This document shows positions 63,252-64,000 of a DNA stretch of 64,000 nt, piece by piece (within the stretch, counting starts at the first letter, position 1; each line of letters begins with the position of its first letter). The stretch lies in NCBI RefSeq assembly GCF_002646595.1, contig NZ_PDUD01000003.1:48154-112153 (forward strand), written 5' to 3'. This DNA is from Flavilitoribacter nigricans DSM 23189 = NBRC 102662. Lineage in GTDB: Bacteria > Bacteroidota > Bacteroidia > Chitinophagales > Saprospiraceae. Below the pieces are notes generated by a model. That model made no database searches, was not told where the DNA came from, and saw only the letters and a list, made by a program, of their open reading frames with translations. The translations under genes were made by a program, and so were the position numbers.

Positions 63252-63797
63252 ATGAAATTAGCGGTCATTATTTGCTTATTGGTTCTAGGAGTAGCCTGGC
63301 ATAAGTGTAATGCCCAAGCTGTTGGCGGCGGTAACAAGGGCGGGAAGTCAAGAACCTGCTCTCCCATCACCATATTTGTGAAGTCCAAAACGCTCTTCGA
63401 TCTGGGCAACTGGTCCGTTTGTGCCGATGTTGCCGTCAATAAGAATAGCTTGCCTTATTCCCGTCTGGGTGGCAATCTTTTGAAACAATACCACGGCAGT
63501 GCGCCCATCTACGGCAGTCTGCCCCTGAGTCCGCTGGTTGATTTTGAGGCCGGCGCGTACCTCGGTATGGTGGCCAACCGGGCGGAAGCACTGGGAGAAC
63601 GTCCACTACCCGCAGATATCGATACCCGTTATGATCTTGGCTTCGATTCCGGTCTGGTTTCTGGACTAAGTTTTAATCTGGAAAAATTTGGCAGGCTAAG
63701 ATTGCGTTATAATTACGGTCTGTCCGAAATTCTCAACGCGGATGACCGAATCATAAAAACCCGAAGATTAGATCTGGGTGTCAACTTCAAGTTTTAA
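63252..63797 (+). CDS. Small exported protein, possible truncated outer-membrane barrel
   Basis: 181 residues with a signal peptide (VIICLLVLGVAWHKCNAQ). The mature part is Gly-rich at first (GGGNKGGKSRTC) then has beta-strand patterns: VDFEAGAYLGMVANRA, GFDSGLVSGLSFNLEKFGRLRLRYNYGLSEILN and a C-terminal LDLGVNFKF with the aromatic last residue of outer-membrane barrels. At about 160 mature residues it is smaller than PorT-type barrels, so it may be an eight-stranded minimal barrel or a shortened paralogue. No named family. Confidence 0.55.
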   Translation: MKLAVIICLLVLGVAWHKCNAQAVGGGNKGGKSRTCSPITIFVKSKTLFDLGNWSVCADVAVNKNSLPYSRLGGNLLKQYHGSAPIYGSLPLSPLVDFEAGAYLGMVANRAEALGERPLPADIDTRYDLGFDSGLVSGLSFNLEKFGRLRLRYNYGLSEILNADDRIIKTRRLDLGVNFKF

Positions 63798-63856
63798 AAC
63801 GCTTTCACTGAAAAGAAATCACACGAATTATTTTTCGTTTCATGGGATTCTTTATT

Positions 63857-63882
63857 AAGTGCCTTCTATTTTGGAGGCACTT
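63857..63882. terminator. Hairpin after the last gene
   Basis: AAGTGCCT (63857-63864) pairs perfectly with AGGCACTT (63875-63882), loop with TTTT; weak downstream T content. Confidence 0.55.
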
Positions 63883-64000
63883 GTAAGAATCAAAATTCGA
63901 AATTTCGCGCAAACTCAAAACGAAACATTCACTTATTTTAGCTTTTAATAGTACTCAATTTTATACCTTTTCCCAGCCAATTTAAGCTTATTGATCATCG

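Overview
The window reads as a Bacteroidota chromosome, most like the Saprospiria/Lewinella side of the phylum. The reasons are promoters of the TTG-N19/23-TAnnTTTG type (7581, 35084, 6703 on the minus strand), few Shine-Dalgarno sites, a protease with a type IX secretion sorting domain (56919-59306), Omp28/DUF6029/PD40-OmpA envelope proteins, a Rho with a long charged insertion, and a fused IcmF mutase. There is no rRNA, tRNA, CRISPR array, insertion sequence or prophage, and coding density and composition are fairly even. It is mainly core-genome DNA with some accessory pockets.

Layout. 1-7.6 kb: a PaaE-like reductase cut by the edge, a sulfurtransferase, an exported M14 carboxypeptidase, a LysM lytic transglycosylase with a long structured leader, and a lone MoaD/ThiS protein. 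7.6-14.5 kb: membrane pyrophosphatase hppA, a D,D-carboxypeptidase lipoprotein, adk, a subtilase without signal peptide and with a lamin-tail-like domain, and a PIN toxin-antitoxin pair. 14.5-26 kb: truA, an AlkB-like hydroxylase, ddl, a methyltransferase, a PD40-OmpA-SPOR envelope protein, a 2-oxoacid dehydrogenase E2, cinA and birA. 26-38.7 kb: rsfS-ftsH, TPR and DUF2911/DUF3127 proteins, a small exported Trp-repeat protein, a histidine phosphatase, an IMPase-family enzyme, a padR-pspC stress operon and two NTF2-like paralogues. 38.8-48 kb: rho, serS, a membrane metallopeptidase, frr, DUF6029-omp28 and tlpA-EEP. 48-64 kb: a solitary alpha-oxoamine synthase opposite a TetR regulator, an exported caspase-TPR protein divergent from a cytoplasmic HExxH-TPR protein, an alpha/beta hydrolase-ECF41 sigma operon, a T9SS subtilase, icmF and a small barrel-like protein at the right edge.

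How the genes fit together. Three small regulatory circuits can be read from sequence. padR-pspC overlap by 4 bp and have GTATTC half-sites around a near-leaderless promoter. The hydrolase-ECF41 operon overlaps by 4 bp and carries a match to the ECF41 promoter, so it probably regulates itself. The PIN pair overlaps by 4 bp behind its own promoter. Envelope upkeep is a common theme (lytic transglycosylase, Ddl, D,D-carboxypeptidase, OmpA-SPOR, Omp28/DUF6029/TlpA). The best candidates for something undescribed are the caspase-TPR/HExxH-TPR pair, the Trp-repeat protein, the large palindrome at 56742-56859, and the solitary oxoamine synthase with its 780-bp intergenic region.
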